Source: Channallabes apus (Eukaryota; Chordata; Actinopteri; Siluriformes; Clariidae). From it: DNA of 64,000 nt. The position numbers and the translations under genes are program-made. This document shows positions 33,791 through 45,320 of the stretch, one piece after another (positions within the stretch are counted from its first letter, which is position 1; every line of letters starts with the position of its first letter). Location: the NCBI GenBank assembly GCA_030522415.1, contig CM060108.1, positions 39,001,756 to 39,065,755 of the forward strand, written 5' to 3'. The notes beneath the pieces were generated by a model. It was given only the letters and a program-made list of their open reading frames with translations. It searched no databases and was not told the DNA's origin.

Positions 33791-35331
33791 ACACTCTTGT
33801 TAAATAAATAAAAAATTAATTCTTGTCAATATGTGTTAAAAAGATGCATATTTGCACAAATAACATAATCATAAAATACCTTTTTCTGTCAAAGTTTATT
33901 TTTGAGGAAGAGATCCAAGAGGAGTTTTATGATGTTAAAATTAACAGAGTTAATGCACATAGATTTTAAGAAAAATATGATGTGTACAGTTTAAGAAATC
34001 AGATGAATAGGTGAAATACATATATATATACATATTCTATTAAAACACTTAAAAATATATATTACAGTTACAGAATTGAAGGTTTTCATGAAATGAAATA
34101 AAGCAAGAAGATGACATTATTGTAAGCGCTACATGTAAAAAAAAAAATAAAAAAAAACTACACTGAAAAAAATTCTTTGTATGCTTTTGCAATTTACACT
34201 ATCTTACAGTTTCTCTATTTATAGTTTTTATGCTTCAAGCAGATTAAATGTTCTCTATTTAGTTTTCAACACATTTTGAACAAATACATTACTGTCTCTC
34301 ATGTGTTTGCTCCAGATAAACAGTACTGCTAGAAATCTAAATATTAATAAAAATAAAAACAGAATGGATTATTTATGCTGCAATATATGTAGATATGCAG
34401 TGTTTCATATATTGTCATTAAGCTACTGAAGGTGAATCGGTGTACACTGCCTTTAGGAAAATCAGGAGCTCATCTAATCAAAGTAGCACAATACATGTTA
34501 ATTTTAATTCAGAATATTATTTATGCATCATAAAAGTCTAAAAGTAGTGAAATACTTACAAAAAAGTTAAATTATAAGCCTTAACAGTAAGCATATAAAT
34601 TAAGGGGAATGCATTGAAGTTTTTGCCAGATATAGAATGTTACAGTAGCATTGGGTGTATTATTGCTCTTACTTAGCCATTTTGGCATTTGTTCCAGTTG
34701 TAAGGAATGATTGGGATAACTTTAAAATTTGTGACTGCTAAAATCAATCATTTGATCGTCTCTGTACTTTTCAAAATCCGTGTTGATTAGAGTAGAACAT
34801 GTCAGTAAGGTTACATCACTGCACTACAAACTTGCCTAAAATAATTTAATTTGATATTGTTTTCCATTCCCTGTGTAAGGTAGAATTTACCAATTAAATG
34901 CATAAATGTTCCATCTACAGGAAACATTCTGATATTTATCTTGTTCAGAGATCTTATAATAGACATTGGAATGGTGCTTTTTTATAATGATTCATTTATT
35001 GTGATACATGATATTTTTGACTAGGATAGAGATTGTTGTTGTGTTGTGTGGTAGAAAGTTCATCTGTACTGTATATTTCTTTATGTGTCTATCTTAAAGG
35101 CTTTCAGGAAACTAAAGGGATGAACATAGACAATCTGATAAAGCTCTGTACATATAAAAGAAGAAAAAAAATCCAATAATAGTATTACACACACAATAAC
35201 TTATTACTTCTACTGCTAATAATAATGATTTGATTTAACAACCACTCTGAGGTTGTAGCATCGTTAGAAGTATTTCTTACTCCATGTAGTTTAGTTATTT
35301 GCTGTAAGATGTAAAATAGACTCGGTCTTAC

Positions 35332-35390
35332 CTTATGTTCCACTTCAGCTCTGAGTAAGAAATTTCAGATTTTACATCATCCTTCACGTC
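35332..35390 (-). pseudogene. Candidate ITIM-like microexon, unit 1
   Basis: 59 nt with a good donor (ATAAG|gtaaga) and a weak acceptor (cacttgaag). The only open frame reads 'DVKDDVKSEISYSELKWNI'. ISYSEL fits the ITIM consensus (I/V/L/S-x-Y-x-x-L/V/I) of inhibitory immune receptors. Such exons encode cytoplasmic tails. No Ig or membrane exon was found nearby, so gene identity is unproven. Confidence 0.3.
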
Positions 35391-35534
35391 CTTCAAGTGT
35401 AAACAAGAAGCATTAATGCCCACACTCAACCTTTTGCAAAGCTTAATTAATTAGTCAATGAATCAGAAAACATTAAAAGGTAATGTACCTACAGGTTTTT
35501 GTTTTATATTATTAATTAATTAATTTTATTTTAC

Positions 35535-35612
35535 ATTGATATTTTCTTGTGTTTTCATGTGGGTTGTATTCAAGTTCAACACAGGTCATGTCACGGGTAT
35601 TATTATCGGAAT
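35535..35612 (-). pseudogene. Candidate receptor-tail microexon, unit 1
   Basis: 78 nt after a good acceptor (actctctgcttctgcag). The open frame contains 'DMTCVELEYNPHENTRKYQ'. It looks like an ITIM (TYVEL) whose Tyr became Cys. The donor is AAT|gtaaaa here but AAG|gtaaaa in unit 2. Its phase does not match that of the 35332-35390 segment, which weakens a simple direct join. Confidence 0.25.
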
Positions 35613-36794
35613 CTGCAGAAGCAGAGAGTCAAGAGAGCAAGACAAACAAAGCCATAGCTTTAACCTGAATCCAACTTTGTAGGGAAAAAAAGGGGGGGAA
35701 ATAGTAAATACATTATAGGTACAGTATGGGATGTAACTCATTGTGTAATTGGCTTCCTACAAAATAGAGGTCAAATAAAGATTAAACTTGGGGCATTTTC
35801 AGCAAATTTTGAAAGCTTTTCCAATGAAATTAACATTGTTTAGATTATCCTTTTAGTAGGTTATATACTATGTAGAGCTTGTGTACGTCACATAACCGGT
35901 GACATGAACTATGTTGATCCCAGAACAGCACTCTTATGGATTCATGCCTGCATTTGGTTTGACCCTCGAGGGTAAGACAAACTTTCCATACTCTTTAACA
36001 GCAAGGAAAAGCTTTTGGTGCATGACATATATAACAGGTTGGAATACCCACAGCATAGCTAGTGCACTGATGTTTGTAATCTGAGACAGGTGAACTTTCT
36101 ACATACACACTGGCGTACAGAAAGTCCAACAACAAGTGTATAGAGATGTGGGCTGAATGTGTAAGATAGGCTCTAGTTTATCTGTTGACTAAATATGTAA
36201 AAAAAAAAAAAATAATAAAAAAAATAAAAAAAATAATAATAATAAATAAAATAAATAAATAAAAAGATTGATGTTAAATCCAGCACTGAGACACCAACAG
36301 ACAGACAAGCAAAGATAAGCATTGCTCTCAATGTTCAAGACAGCATAAGAAGAAAAGCCAGAGATATAAGATAAGATATAAATAAGGCTACGCATTAATA
36401 ATAATAATCGAAACCTTTGCTATTTAGTCCTATATAGTCCAGTTTGAATGACAGAAGTCTATACTTTGGAGTCAGATAATTAATAAAAATTTCTTAGGGT
36501 CAAAAGCTTAAAGATAAATCTATACATGCATTTAACATTTGTCTGAACATCAAGTCATAGCAAGAGTAAAGCAAGTTAGTTTTGCAGACTAAAATTATGT
36601 TCACTTTATATAATTAGATTTATTAAACGATTAGACAGTAACTCTGGCATGTTCACATGTGTGTTTAATAGATTAGGCAGGTTGACTGTAGTGGTGTGAG
36701 TGTGACCAGCAAGATGGATGTATCAACAAAAATCACATAGCTGCGCAAGCTCTATACATATCGTGAATCAGGAATATATCATGCGACACGTTGT

Positions 36795-36883
36795 CTGACC
36801 GTTCTGAAGTGGTGTGTATCCTGACTGAATCAGGTTCTGCCCTGGCATCTGATTGCTGTTCCACTTTATGTCTTTGTCCTTTC
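36795..36883 (-). pseudogene. Candidate juxtamembrane exon, unit 1
   Basis: Acceptor 'ctgtttttccatag', then an open frame 'KGQRHKVEQQSDARAEPDSV' and RIHTTSERSDNV, hydrophilic like a receptor's cytoplasmic linker. The open frame persists in units 2 and 3 despite substitutions. The donor is unclear. Confidence 0.25.
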
Positions 36884-37689
36884 CTATGGAAAAACAGACA
36901 TTCTACATTTTCTCATTTTTAAAACCTTTAATTTTTTTTTCAGCTCCCATTAGATGCCAATGTGATTAATTCTCCAATTTCTACAGGCTTATAAGATAAA
37001 ATATGAATATAAAGCAACTCCAGTGGCTGAGTGTATTATATAATCTATACCAGATAGCAAATAAAGCATAATTACGAGCTTCTAAATGTATAAGAAATAT
37101 TTATTTTCACTAATATTTTTTAAGGTGAATATGAACAAATTTATAATTTACAGGATGCTTGACAAACAAATGTGTAAATCCTGAAAAAGGAGTAACTAGT
37201 TTAAAAAAGAATAAAAAGTTGACTATGATACGACAGCTCTTAAATGTGGGCAAAGTGAATTGGACTTTAAGGGCAGGTAAGGTTGACTTTCATATATGAT
37301 TCGAACTGGGCTCTTTTCAATTGGACTTGACCTGGTAGTCTGATCTATGTCCGGGAGCAATACGGAAAGGTCATATTATGCAAATGTAATGATTGTTGGG
37401 GTCAACCATGCTTTATGTGAAAGCATCCTTAAATGTGAGAAAGATTAATTAGTAAGGACCAAAATTTGTAATACTGAGTACAATAGTTCTGATTACTCTT
37501 ATACAACAGTTTGTTCTGATCGAGTAATCTGTTTGGATGAGAGGCATTCTACAAGTGGTGATTATAGACAGTAACACCACTGGGATATTTCACTATATGT
37601 GTTACTCTGTGTCACAGGTGTTCTGCAACGTTGGTGAAAGTAAAGTGTAAAGCGGAGAGAGCAGCTGCCTGCCAAAATCCACATAAATA

Positions 37690-39316
37690 CAGTGGTGTGA
37701 AAAAACTATTTGCCCCCTTCCTGATTTCTTATTCTTTTGCATGTTTGTCACACAAAATGTTTCTGATCATCAAACACATTTAACTATTAGTCAAAGATAA
37801 CACAAGTAAACACAAAATGCAGTTTTTAAATGAGGGGTTTTATTATTTAGGGAGAAAAAAATCCAAACCTACATGGCCCTGTGTCAAAAAGTAATTGCCC
37901 CCTGAACCTAATAACTGGTTGGGCCACCCTTAGCAGCAATAACTGCAATCAAGCGTTTGCGATAACTTGCAACGAGTCTTTTACAGCGCTCTGGAGGAAT
38001 TTTGGCCCACTCATCTTTGCAGAATTGCTGTAATTCAGCTTTATTTGAGGGTTTTCTAGCATGAACCGCCTTTTTAAGGTCATGCCACAACATCTCAATA
38101 GGATTCAGGTAAGGACTTTGACTAGGCCACTCCAAAGACTTCATTTTGTTTTTCTTCAGCCATTCAGAGGTGGATTTGCTGGTGTGTTTTGGTTCATTGT
38201 CCTGCTGCAGCACCCAAGATCGCTTCAGCTTGAGTTGACGAACAGATGGCCGGACATTCTCCTTCAGGATTTTTTGGTAGACAGTAGTAGTAATTCATGG
38301 TTCCATCTATCACAGCAAGCCTTCCAGGTCCTGAAGCAGCAAAACAACCCCAGACCATCACACTACCACCACCATATTTTACTGTTGGTATGATGTTCTT
38401 TTTCTGAAATGCTGTGTTACTTTTACGCCAGATGTAACGGGACACGCACCTTCCAAAAAGTTCAACTTTTGTCTCGTCGGTCCACAAGGTATTATCCCAA
38501 AAGTCTTGGCGATCATTGAGATATTTTTTTTTAGCAAAATTGAGACGAGCCTTAATGTTCCTTTTGCTTAAAAGTGGTTTGCGCCTTGGAAATCTGCCAT
38601 GCAGGCCGTTTTTGCCCAGTCTCTTTCTTATGGTGGAGTCATGAACACTGACCTTAATTGAGGCAAGTGAGGTCTGCAGTTCTTTAGATGTTGTCCTGGG
38701 GTCTTTTGTGGCCTCTCGGATGAGTTGTCTCTGCGCTCTTGGGGTAAATTTGGTCGGCTGGCCACTCCTGGGAAGGTTCACCACTGTTCCATGTTTTTGC
38801 CATTTGTGGATAATGGCTCTCACTGTGGGTCGCTGGAGTCCCAAAGCTTTAGAAATGGCTTTATAACCTTTACCAGACTGATAGATCTCAATTACTTTTG
38901 TTGTCATTTGTTCTTGAATTTCTTTGGCATGATGTCATCATTTGTTACTGAATTTTTTTGGATCTTGGCATGATGTCTAGCTTTTGAGGTGCTTTTGGTC
39001 TACTTCTCTGTGTCAGGTAGCTCCTATTTAAGTGATTTCTTGATTGAAACAGGTGTGGCAGTAATCAGGCCTGGGGGTGACTACAGAAATTGAACTGAGG
39101 TGTGATAAACCACAGTTAAGTTATTTTTTAACAAGGGGGGCAATCACTTTTTCACACAGGGCCATGTAGATTTGGAGTTTTTTTTCTCCCTTAATAACGT
39201 AAAACCTTCATTTAAAAACTGCATTTTGTGTTCAATTATGTTATCTTTGACTAATAGTTAACGGTTTAAAAAGAATAAGAAATCAGGAAGGGGGCAAATA
39301 GTTTTTCACACCACTG
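37690..39316 (-). mobile_element. Tc1/mariner transposon in unit 1
   Basis: Same family as 17858-19475, opposite strand. Ends 'cagtggtgtgaaaaaactat' and complement, with TA duplicated (37688-37689, 39317-39318). Unit 3 carries the uninterrupted target 'cacataaataactattta' at 58341-58358. Confidence 0.93.
37908..38907 (-). pseudogene. Tc1-family transposase, frameshifted
   Basis: The first part (38907-38194, 237 codons) has the DNA-binding domain and the first catalytic Asp ('LWTDETKVELFG'). The second part (38213-37908) has 'LQQDNEPKHTSKST' and 'SPYLNPIEMLWHDL'. A 4-nt insertion near 38285 (act-repeat slippage compared with the other copy) causes the frame change. The N terminus is disturbed by a local duplication near 38925. 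The dead sites differ from those in the copy at 18237, so the two decayed independently. Confidence 0.88.
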
Positions 39317-39544
39317 TAACTATTTACAAAAATCCTTTCGGCAAAGAAAACACAAAGTTGTACTGTATCATCATAAACACTTTGCCTCCGTAATAGTTGC
39401 GTCTACGCTATTCCAAATTCCAAAATTTCTTTATTTTTATAAAAAAAAAATTGTTAGTATTAGTACATTCATGTATTCTGCTGTCTTCATATTATTGCCA
39501 TTTAACCTTGCTGAGCCCAGACCGGACTAACTGAAGCAACCCCA

Positions 39545-39775
39545 GATCCTCCAGAGGATTTTATAGTGGCTGCTATTCATCCCGCCCAGAATCACTTCAT
39601 GTGTTCCCCTTCTTACCCTGATGTGCCCATCACTCTGGAGCAGGGTCAATCTGAAGTCATCAGATCACATGACCTTTTCCCATTGCTCCTAAGCATTTCA
39701 TCTCCATTCATGATTTTCTTTTTCTCACCACATTTCTTCAAAAAGTTGAAGGTTCAGCAAAGTCCTTAAATGTTA
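39545..39775 (-). mobile_element. Degenerate Tc1-like fragment, unit 1
   Basis: On the minus strand it reads 'TLLQSDGHIRVRR' and later 'WRIWGCFS', matching the region after the first Asp of Tc1 transposases (F.SDGR..VRR...VMVWGCFS). Paralogues lie at 52035-52265 and 59844-60074. Open plus-strand frames here are antisense accidents. Confidence 0.5.
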
Positions 39776-41481
39776 AAATAATGTGCTTGGAAGTTCTCTT
39801 TCAAATGTCTCTCATTGTTTTTGCTGCTTGATGTAGGCCAATAATTTTTCAATTCACTACATGTCATGATGTGTGCTGGTGGTGTGTGTGTGTGTTCAAA
39901 TACAAATTAATATTTTTATTTGTCACATACTCAACCAAACACAGTATGATATGTTAATTTTTCTGTTTTATTTTCAGTACCTGTAACCTACCGTTTTCAT
40001 GATCAGTTTGGCATTTGAAGTGTCCGCCTGTCCGTGCTGTAAAGAAGTTAAGACTATACTTTCAGGGATCATTTCTATAGTTTCTAAGTAGGAAATGTGA
40101 TTAGAAAGTGTTACGTCTCCCTATTCACGATGATGAGCTTTGATGTATTCCTCTGAGCATGAAGCGGATTGTAGCTAATGCTTTTTTGCATGTGCTATGA
40201 TCATTGATGAACGTTCTCTGTCTTTTTGAGGCAGTAGAGGAGGAGTACATGATCAGAGTGATTATGGATTTGTTGTACAAAGAAAGATACTTGAAACAAT
40301 AAATTATTAAATGTAAGTCATTTCAATTTAGTTAGCTAATCTTGGAAGTTTTAGAAGCGGTTGTAGATAGATGGTTGTATCAAATATTTAAGTCGATACC
40401 TTTTTCGTACGTTCATGGAAAAAGGGCATAGAAATGTTTACTTTAGCTGATTTTAAATTAACCGAACAGAAAATATTAATTTCGTATTATAAATTAAAGT
40501 TATGTAAACACACTCTTCGATATTTATTGAGAAATGCGGAACCTTCAATACAGCTCACTGTTTTTCCCCCGAGTGATTTTTATGTAACACATGAATGAGT
40601 ACAGAAGTATGGCGGTTTGTACAGAAATTTCCGTAAGTTTTTTGTTAACTTTGAAATGGGTTCTCTTTTCAGATCCTTAGCGCAGTTCTACCATGTATCT
40701 ACCATACATATATTACATTTATTTTGGATCGGTGTAATCTCTGCTAGACGTTCAATAGAAAGTGTTTGTCAGCGTTAGGCTTGATCTGAATTACTTACAT
40801 GATGGAAAATTATTTATCGTTATAAAAAGTGTTAACTAGCATAAATGTAGCTTTTTTTTTTTTACTGAGTTAATTATTGTGGAAAAATATTTAATATATT
40901 ATTTAGTAGACTGAAATTTGGTAAATTGTTATGATTGTTGAAATGCCATTTCTGTTTACTTCACCATCACTCTTTTCCTGTGTTCCAGGTCAGAACACAG
41001 CTTTTGCTTACAAATACTGAAAAAAGTGAATCTTTAAATACTCTTAATTAATAATTAAAAAGAAAGAAAAATACCAGTCAGATAACATGTTAGTAAATAA
41101 AGAAATAGTGAGACACTGTCAACTAGTCTGCTTGATATGTTTGAAAAAGCATAAATTATATGTAATTTGTGTAATTTAATATAAAGTGAGATGTTGAACA
41201 ATATACAGGATGGTACACCAATTTAGTGGTGTATATAATACACTAATATAACACACCAATATAAGACATACTTGCTTCAAAATATAGTAAGTTGAGGTAT
41301 TAGTGTATTATATTAACTGTTGTGATTCTAAGTAACTAAAAATACAATAGTTTATACAGTATATTATACATACAATATAAATGTTTGAAGAAGAAAAAAT
41401 GCCTCATTAAAATCAGTTGTACAAAGTAAACATTATAGCACTTTTCCTTAAAAAATGCATAAAGAAATAAAACCTGTGTTG

Positions 41482-41622
41482 AGGAACCCGGAGTACCCGG
41501 AGGAAACCCACCAAGCATGGGGAGAACATGCAAACTCCATGACAACAGAGACGGGAATCGAGCCTGGACCCTGGAGGTGAAGGCGACAGTGCTAACCACT
41601 ACACCACCGTGCCAAAAGTGGA
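41482..41622 (-). mobile_element. Truncated tRNA-derived SINE in unit 2
   Basis: Head and start of body only ('acccggaggaaacccaccaa', 'gctaaccactacaccaccgt'). Confidence 0.8.
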
Positions 41623-41873
41623 CACTCTTGTTAAATAAATGAATAAAAAATTCTTGTCAATATGTGTTAAAAAGATGCATATTTGCACAAATAACATAAT
41701 CATAAAATACCTTTTTCTGTCAAAGTTTATTCATGAGGAAGAGATCCAAGAGGAGTTTTATAATGTTAAAATTAACAGAGTTAATGCACATAGATTTTAA
41801 GAAAAATATGATGTGTACAGTTTAAGAAATCAGATGAATAATAGGTGAAATACATATATACATATTCTCAGAG

Positions 41874-42092
41874 GAGTCAAGTAACGAAGTACAAATACTT
41901 CGTTACCTTACTTAAGTAGAAATTTTGGGTATCTATACTTTACTGGAGTAAATATTTTTCAGCCGACTTTTTACTTCTCCTCCTTACATTTTCACACAAT
42001 TATCTGTACTTTCTACTCCTTACATTTTAAAAATAGCCTCGTTACTCTATTTTTATGATCAGAACGCGCACAACGCACCCCCATTCCCCAAT
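41874..42092. mobile_element. Fish DNA-transposon fragment with palindromic end
   Basis: 'gtaacgaagtacaaatacttcgttac' region (41881-41906) is an inverted repeat with a short loop, typical of a common non-autonomous fish element. It replaces 34041-34510 of unit 1. Confidence 0.55.
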
Positions 42093-42920
42093 ATTCAGAA
42101 TATTATTAATGCATCATAAAAGTCTAAAAGTAGTGAAATACTTACAAAAAAAGTTAAATTATAAGCCTTAACAGTAAGCATATAAATTAAGGGGAATGCA
42201 TTGAAGTTTTTGCCAGATATAGAACGTTACAGTAGCATTGGGTGTATTATTGCTCTTACTTAGCCATTTTGGCATTTGTTCCAGTTGTAAGGAATGATTT
42301 GGGATACCTAAAATTTGTGACTGCTAAAATCCATCATTTGGTCGTCTCTGTACTTTTCAAAATCTGTGATGATTAGAGTAGAACATGTCAGTAAGGTTAC
42401 ATCACTGCACTACAAACTTGCCTAAAATAATTTAATTTGATATTGTTTTCCATTCACTGTGTAAGGTAGAATTTACCAATTAAATGCATAAATGTTCCAT
42501 CTACAGGAAACATTCTGATATTTATCTTGTTCAGAGATCTTATAATAGATATTGGAATGGTGCTTTTTTATAATTATGATTCATTTATTGTGATACATGA
42601 TATTTTTGACTAGGATCGAGATTGTTGTTGTGTTGTGTGGTAGAAAATTCATCTGTACTGTATATTTCTTTATGTGTCTATCTTAAAGGCTTTCAGGAAA
42701 CTAAAGGGATGAACATAGACAATCTGATAAAGCTCTGTACATATAAAAGAAGAAAAAAAATCCAATAATAGTATTACACACACAATAACTTATTACTTCT
42801 ACTGCTAATAATAATGATTTGATTTAACAACCACTCTGAGGTTGTAGCATCGTTAGAAGTATTTCTTACTCCATGTAGTTTAGTTATTTGTTGTAAGATG
42901 TAAAATAGACTCGGTCTTAC

Positions 42921-42979
42921 CTTATGTTCCACTTCAGCTCTGAATAAGCAATTTCAGATTTTACATCATCCTTCACGTC
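42921..42979 (-). pseudogene. Candidate ITIM-like microexon, unit 2
   Basis: Paralogue of 35332-35390, reading 'SEIAYSELKW'. The Ser to Ala change and a silent TAC/TAT change leave the ITIM consensus (IAYSEL), the frame and the donor intact. Confidence 0.3.
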
Positions 42980-43123
42980 CTTCAAGTGTAAACAAGAAGC
43001 ATTAACACCCACACTCAACCTTTTGCAAAGCTTAATTAATTAGTCAATGAATCAGAAAACATTAAAAGGTAATGTACCTACAGGTTTTTGTTTTATATTA
43101 TTTATTCATTTATTTTATTTTAC

Positions 43124-43201
43124 CTTGATATTTTCTTGTGTTTTCATGTGGGTTGTATTCAAGTTCAACACAGGTCATGTCACGGGTATTATTATCGGAA
43201 T
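43124..43201 (-). pseudogene. Candidate receptor-tail microexon, unit 2
   Basis: Paralogue of 35535-35612 with acceptor 'tctgctactgcag' and the better donor CAAG|gtaaaa. Same open frame (MTCVELEYNPHEN). Confidence 0.28.
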
Positions 43202-43388
43202 CTGCAGTAGCAGAGAGTCAAGAGAGCAAGACAAACAAAGCCATAGCTTTAACCTGAATCCAACTTTGTAGGGAAAAAAAGTAAATACATTATAGGTATA
43301 GTATGGGATGTAACTCATTATGTAAGTGGCTTTCTACAAAATAGAGGTCAACTAAACAACTAAAACTCCGACACAGAGGTACGTTATA

Positions 43389-44294
43389 ATGTCTACCGTT
43401 CAGCTTGTTCAGTGTGTAGAGTGCAGGATGTTTAGACATTCTTCCTCCGTCATTAGTGATAATTTTATTTGTGATAGGTGTGTGTTAGTGAGCACTCTGA
43501 CGGAGAAGATTTCAGCGTTAGAGGAGCGCATCCAGACTTTAGAGAGAGTTAGACAGTGTGAGAGCAGCGTTATTCCTGTAGCGGACAGTCTGGGTGCCAC
43601 AGGCGGAGATAAACAGCCCCCGACTCCGGCATTAGAGCCCTCACAGCGGGGCGAGTGGGTGACGACTCGGCGGCATACTCGTTCAGCCAAAGCTAACGCT
43701 AAGGCTAGCCCACCGGAGCACACCTCCTCTGCGCGTCACGTGTCCAACAGGTTTGCTCTCCTCAGTGCTGCACCCGCTGAGAAACCTGAAAGAGCTCTGG
43801 TTATAGGAGACTCTATACTGAGACACGTGACATTAGCTAGACCTTTAGGGGCGCCAGCGGCAGTGGTTAGGTGTATCCCGGGAGCCAGAGCACCGGACAT
43901 AGCAGGTAATCTTAGGGCTCTAGGACAGCACAGGTTCTCTAAGATAGTGGTACATGCTGGAGCTAATGATATACGCCTTCGTCAGTCAGAGGTTAGTAAG
44001 AGTAACTTTACAGAGGTGTTTAAATTAGCGAAGGCGATGTCCGATGAAGTAGTATGCTCTGGTCCCATCCCAATGAGACGTGGCGACATAGCTTACAGCA
44101 GGTTATGGTCGCTGAACCGCTGGATGTCCAGGTGGTGCTCCAAAAATAATGTGGGCTTCATAGACAATTGGAAGACCTTTGAGGGCAAAGCTGGCCTGTT
44201 AGGGCGGGACGGTGTCCATCCCACTCGGGAAGGTGCTGCTCTCATTTCCTGTAGTATAGCTCATAGTCTCAGTAGAGGTCTAGTTAATCGGTGA
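43389..44294 (+). CDS. L2 ORF1: zinc-ribbon, coiled coil and SGNH esterase-like protein
   Basis: 301 residues from ATG. Cys9, Cys12, Cys28 and Cys31 form a CxxC...CxxC pair. Residues about 33-55 are a heptad-like coiled coil (LTEKISALEERIQTLERV). Residues about 135-300 are an SGNH/GDSL hydrolase-like domain with 'ALVIGDSILRHV' (Ser in GDS), 'VVHAGANDIR' (Asn) and 'GRDGVHPTREGA' (Asp and His). Esterase-type ORF1 proteins are known in the CR1/L2 group and probably bind RNA or lipid. All catalytic blocks look intact. The stop TGA (44292-44294) is in the same frame as ORF2. Confidence 0.88.
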   Translation: MSTVQLVQCVECRMFRHSSSVISDNFICDRCVLVSTLTEKISALEERIQTLERVRQCESSVIPVADSLGATGGDKQPPTPALEPSQRGEWVTTRRHTRSAKANAKASPPEHTSSARHVSNRFALLSAAPAEKPERALVIGDSILRHVTLARPLGAPAAVVRCIPGARAPDIAGNLRALGQHRFSKIVVHAGANDIRLRQSEVSKSNFTEVFKLAKAMSDEVVCSGPIPMRRGDIAYSRLWSLNRWMSRWCSKNNVGFIDNWKTFEGKAGLLGRDGVHPTREGAALISCSIAHSLSRGLVNR

Positions 44295-44390
44295 CAATCC
44301 AGAGCCCAGGCCAGGGAGCAGACAGACAGGCTAAACCAACCGTCTGCTAGCTGCATAGAGTCGTCACTCAGGGTTCACCATATTGAGACT

Positions 44391-45320
44391 GTGTCTGTTC
44401 CCCGATCTAAGCAAAAATGTAGAAAGACCCAGAAAGTCTGTTTCAATAATCTAATTAACATAAAGTCCACAAACTCCGATCATACTGAATGCGCAGCCGG
44501 CACCTCTGATCTGAAGCTAGGATTGTTAAATATTAGATCTCTCACATCAAAAGCAGTTATTGTTAATGAAATTATCACAGATCAGGCGTTTGATATACTC
44601 TGTTTAACTGAAACATGGGTTAAACAGGACGAGTATGTAGCTCTAAATGAAGCTAGTCCTCCTGGATACAGCTACATACACCAGCCTCGGTTAACTGGTA
44701 GAGGAGGAGGCGTCGCAGTTATTCATAATGATAATCTGTCTATCGTACAAAAACACCGACACAAATTTAACTCATTTGAAATTCTCTATAGTAACATAAG
44801 TGTATTTAAGTATATTAAATCAGCTCAGTCGATTCCACTAATTATAATTTACAGACCTCCAGGGCCGTATTCTGAATTTCTTAGTGAATTTGCAGATTTC
44901 ATCTCAGACCTGGTCGTTTCTGTAGACAAAGTGTTAATTGCTGGAGATTTTAACATTCATTTTGAGAATCCAGAAGAACCTCTGAGAACAGCATTTATAT
45001 CCATACTGGACTCCGTAGGTGTAAATCAGTGTGTAGTAGGACCCACTCATAAAGCAGGTCACACTTTAGATTTAGTAATATTCTTCGGATTAATTATAAG
45101 AAATGTATTCACAATTCCACTGTCTGAAATTATCTCAGATCACTATCTTGTCTCCATTCAAGTGTGTCACAGTGATAATGTACAGCACCGCGCTACCGTA
45201 TTAAACGTACATTCACATCAACTACCACACAGAGTTTTATCAGTAATCTCCCAGAGTTACCAACTTCGATTAGGCCACCGTCTGACCCCACAGAACTTGA
45301 TCAGGCGACTGAATATTTAG
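44391..45320 (+). CDS. L2 ORF2, endonuclease part
   Basis: APE-type endonuclease with LLNIRSL, '[12 protein letters not shown]', '[12 protein letters not shown]', '[14 protein letters not shown]', '[12 protein letters not shown]' and SDHYLVS, the expected metal and catalytic motifs in order. The frame has no stop back to the ORF1 TGA, and no ATG precedes this point, so translation could start at a non-AUG codon, by reinitiation or by readthrough. A shift of frame between about 45190 and 45242 ends this part early at 45318-45320. The protein nicks target DNA to prime reverse transcription. Confidence 0.85.
   Translation: MSVPRSKQKCRKTQKVCFNNLINIKSTNSDHTECAAGTSDLKLGLLNIRSLTSKAVIVNEIITDQAFDILCLTETWVKQDEYVALNEASPPGYSYIHQPRLTGRGGGVAVIHNDNLSIVQKHRHKFNSFEILYSNISVFKYIKSAQSIPLIIIYRPPGPYSEFLSEFADFISDLVVSVDKVLIAGDFNIHFENPEEPLRTAFISILDSVGVNQCVVGPTHKAGHTLDLVIFFGLIIRNVFTIPLSEIISDHYLVSIQVCHSDNVQHRATVLNVHSHQLPHRVLSVISQSYQLRLGHRLTPQNLIRRLNI

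Larger units (their letters stand above)
31305..39953. repeat. Tandem unit 1
   Basis: First of at least four head-to-tail copies. Order: an approximately 1.04-kb block (31305-32348), a private Harbinger-like/Tc1 relic/SINE segment, a block shared with unit 2 (33785-37688), a Tc1 (37690-39316), then 39319-39953. Compared with unit 2 it lacks the stretch corresponding to 50620-51955. Confidence 0.9.

Noticed and set aside
36189..36395. Minus-strand frame (start MRSLIYILSY) repeated at 49015 and 55248
   Set aside because: Low-complexity, AT-rich, with length changes in the A/T run. No splice or start context.
39566..39769. 67-codon plus-strand frame repeated identically at 52059 and 59868
   Set aside because: Antisense of a Tc1 transposase relic. 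The identity reflects recent unit duplication, not a conserved gene.
43047..43271. Plus-strand 74-codon frame next to the L2
   Set aside because: Antisense to a candidate microexon, and broken in unit 1. No evidence for expression.
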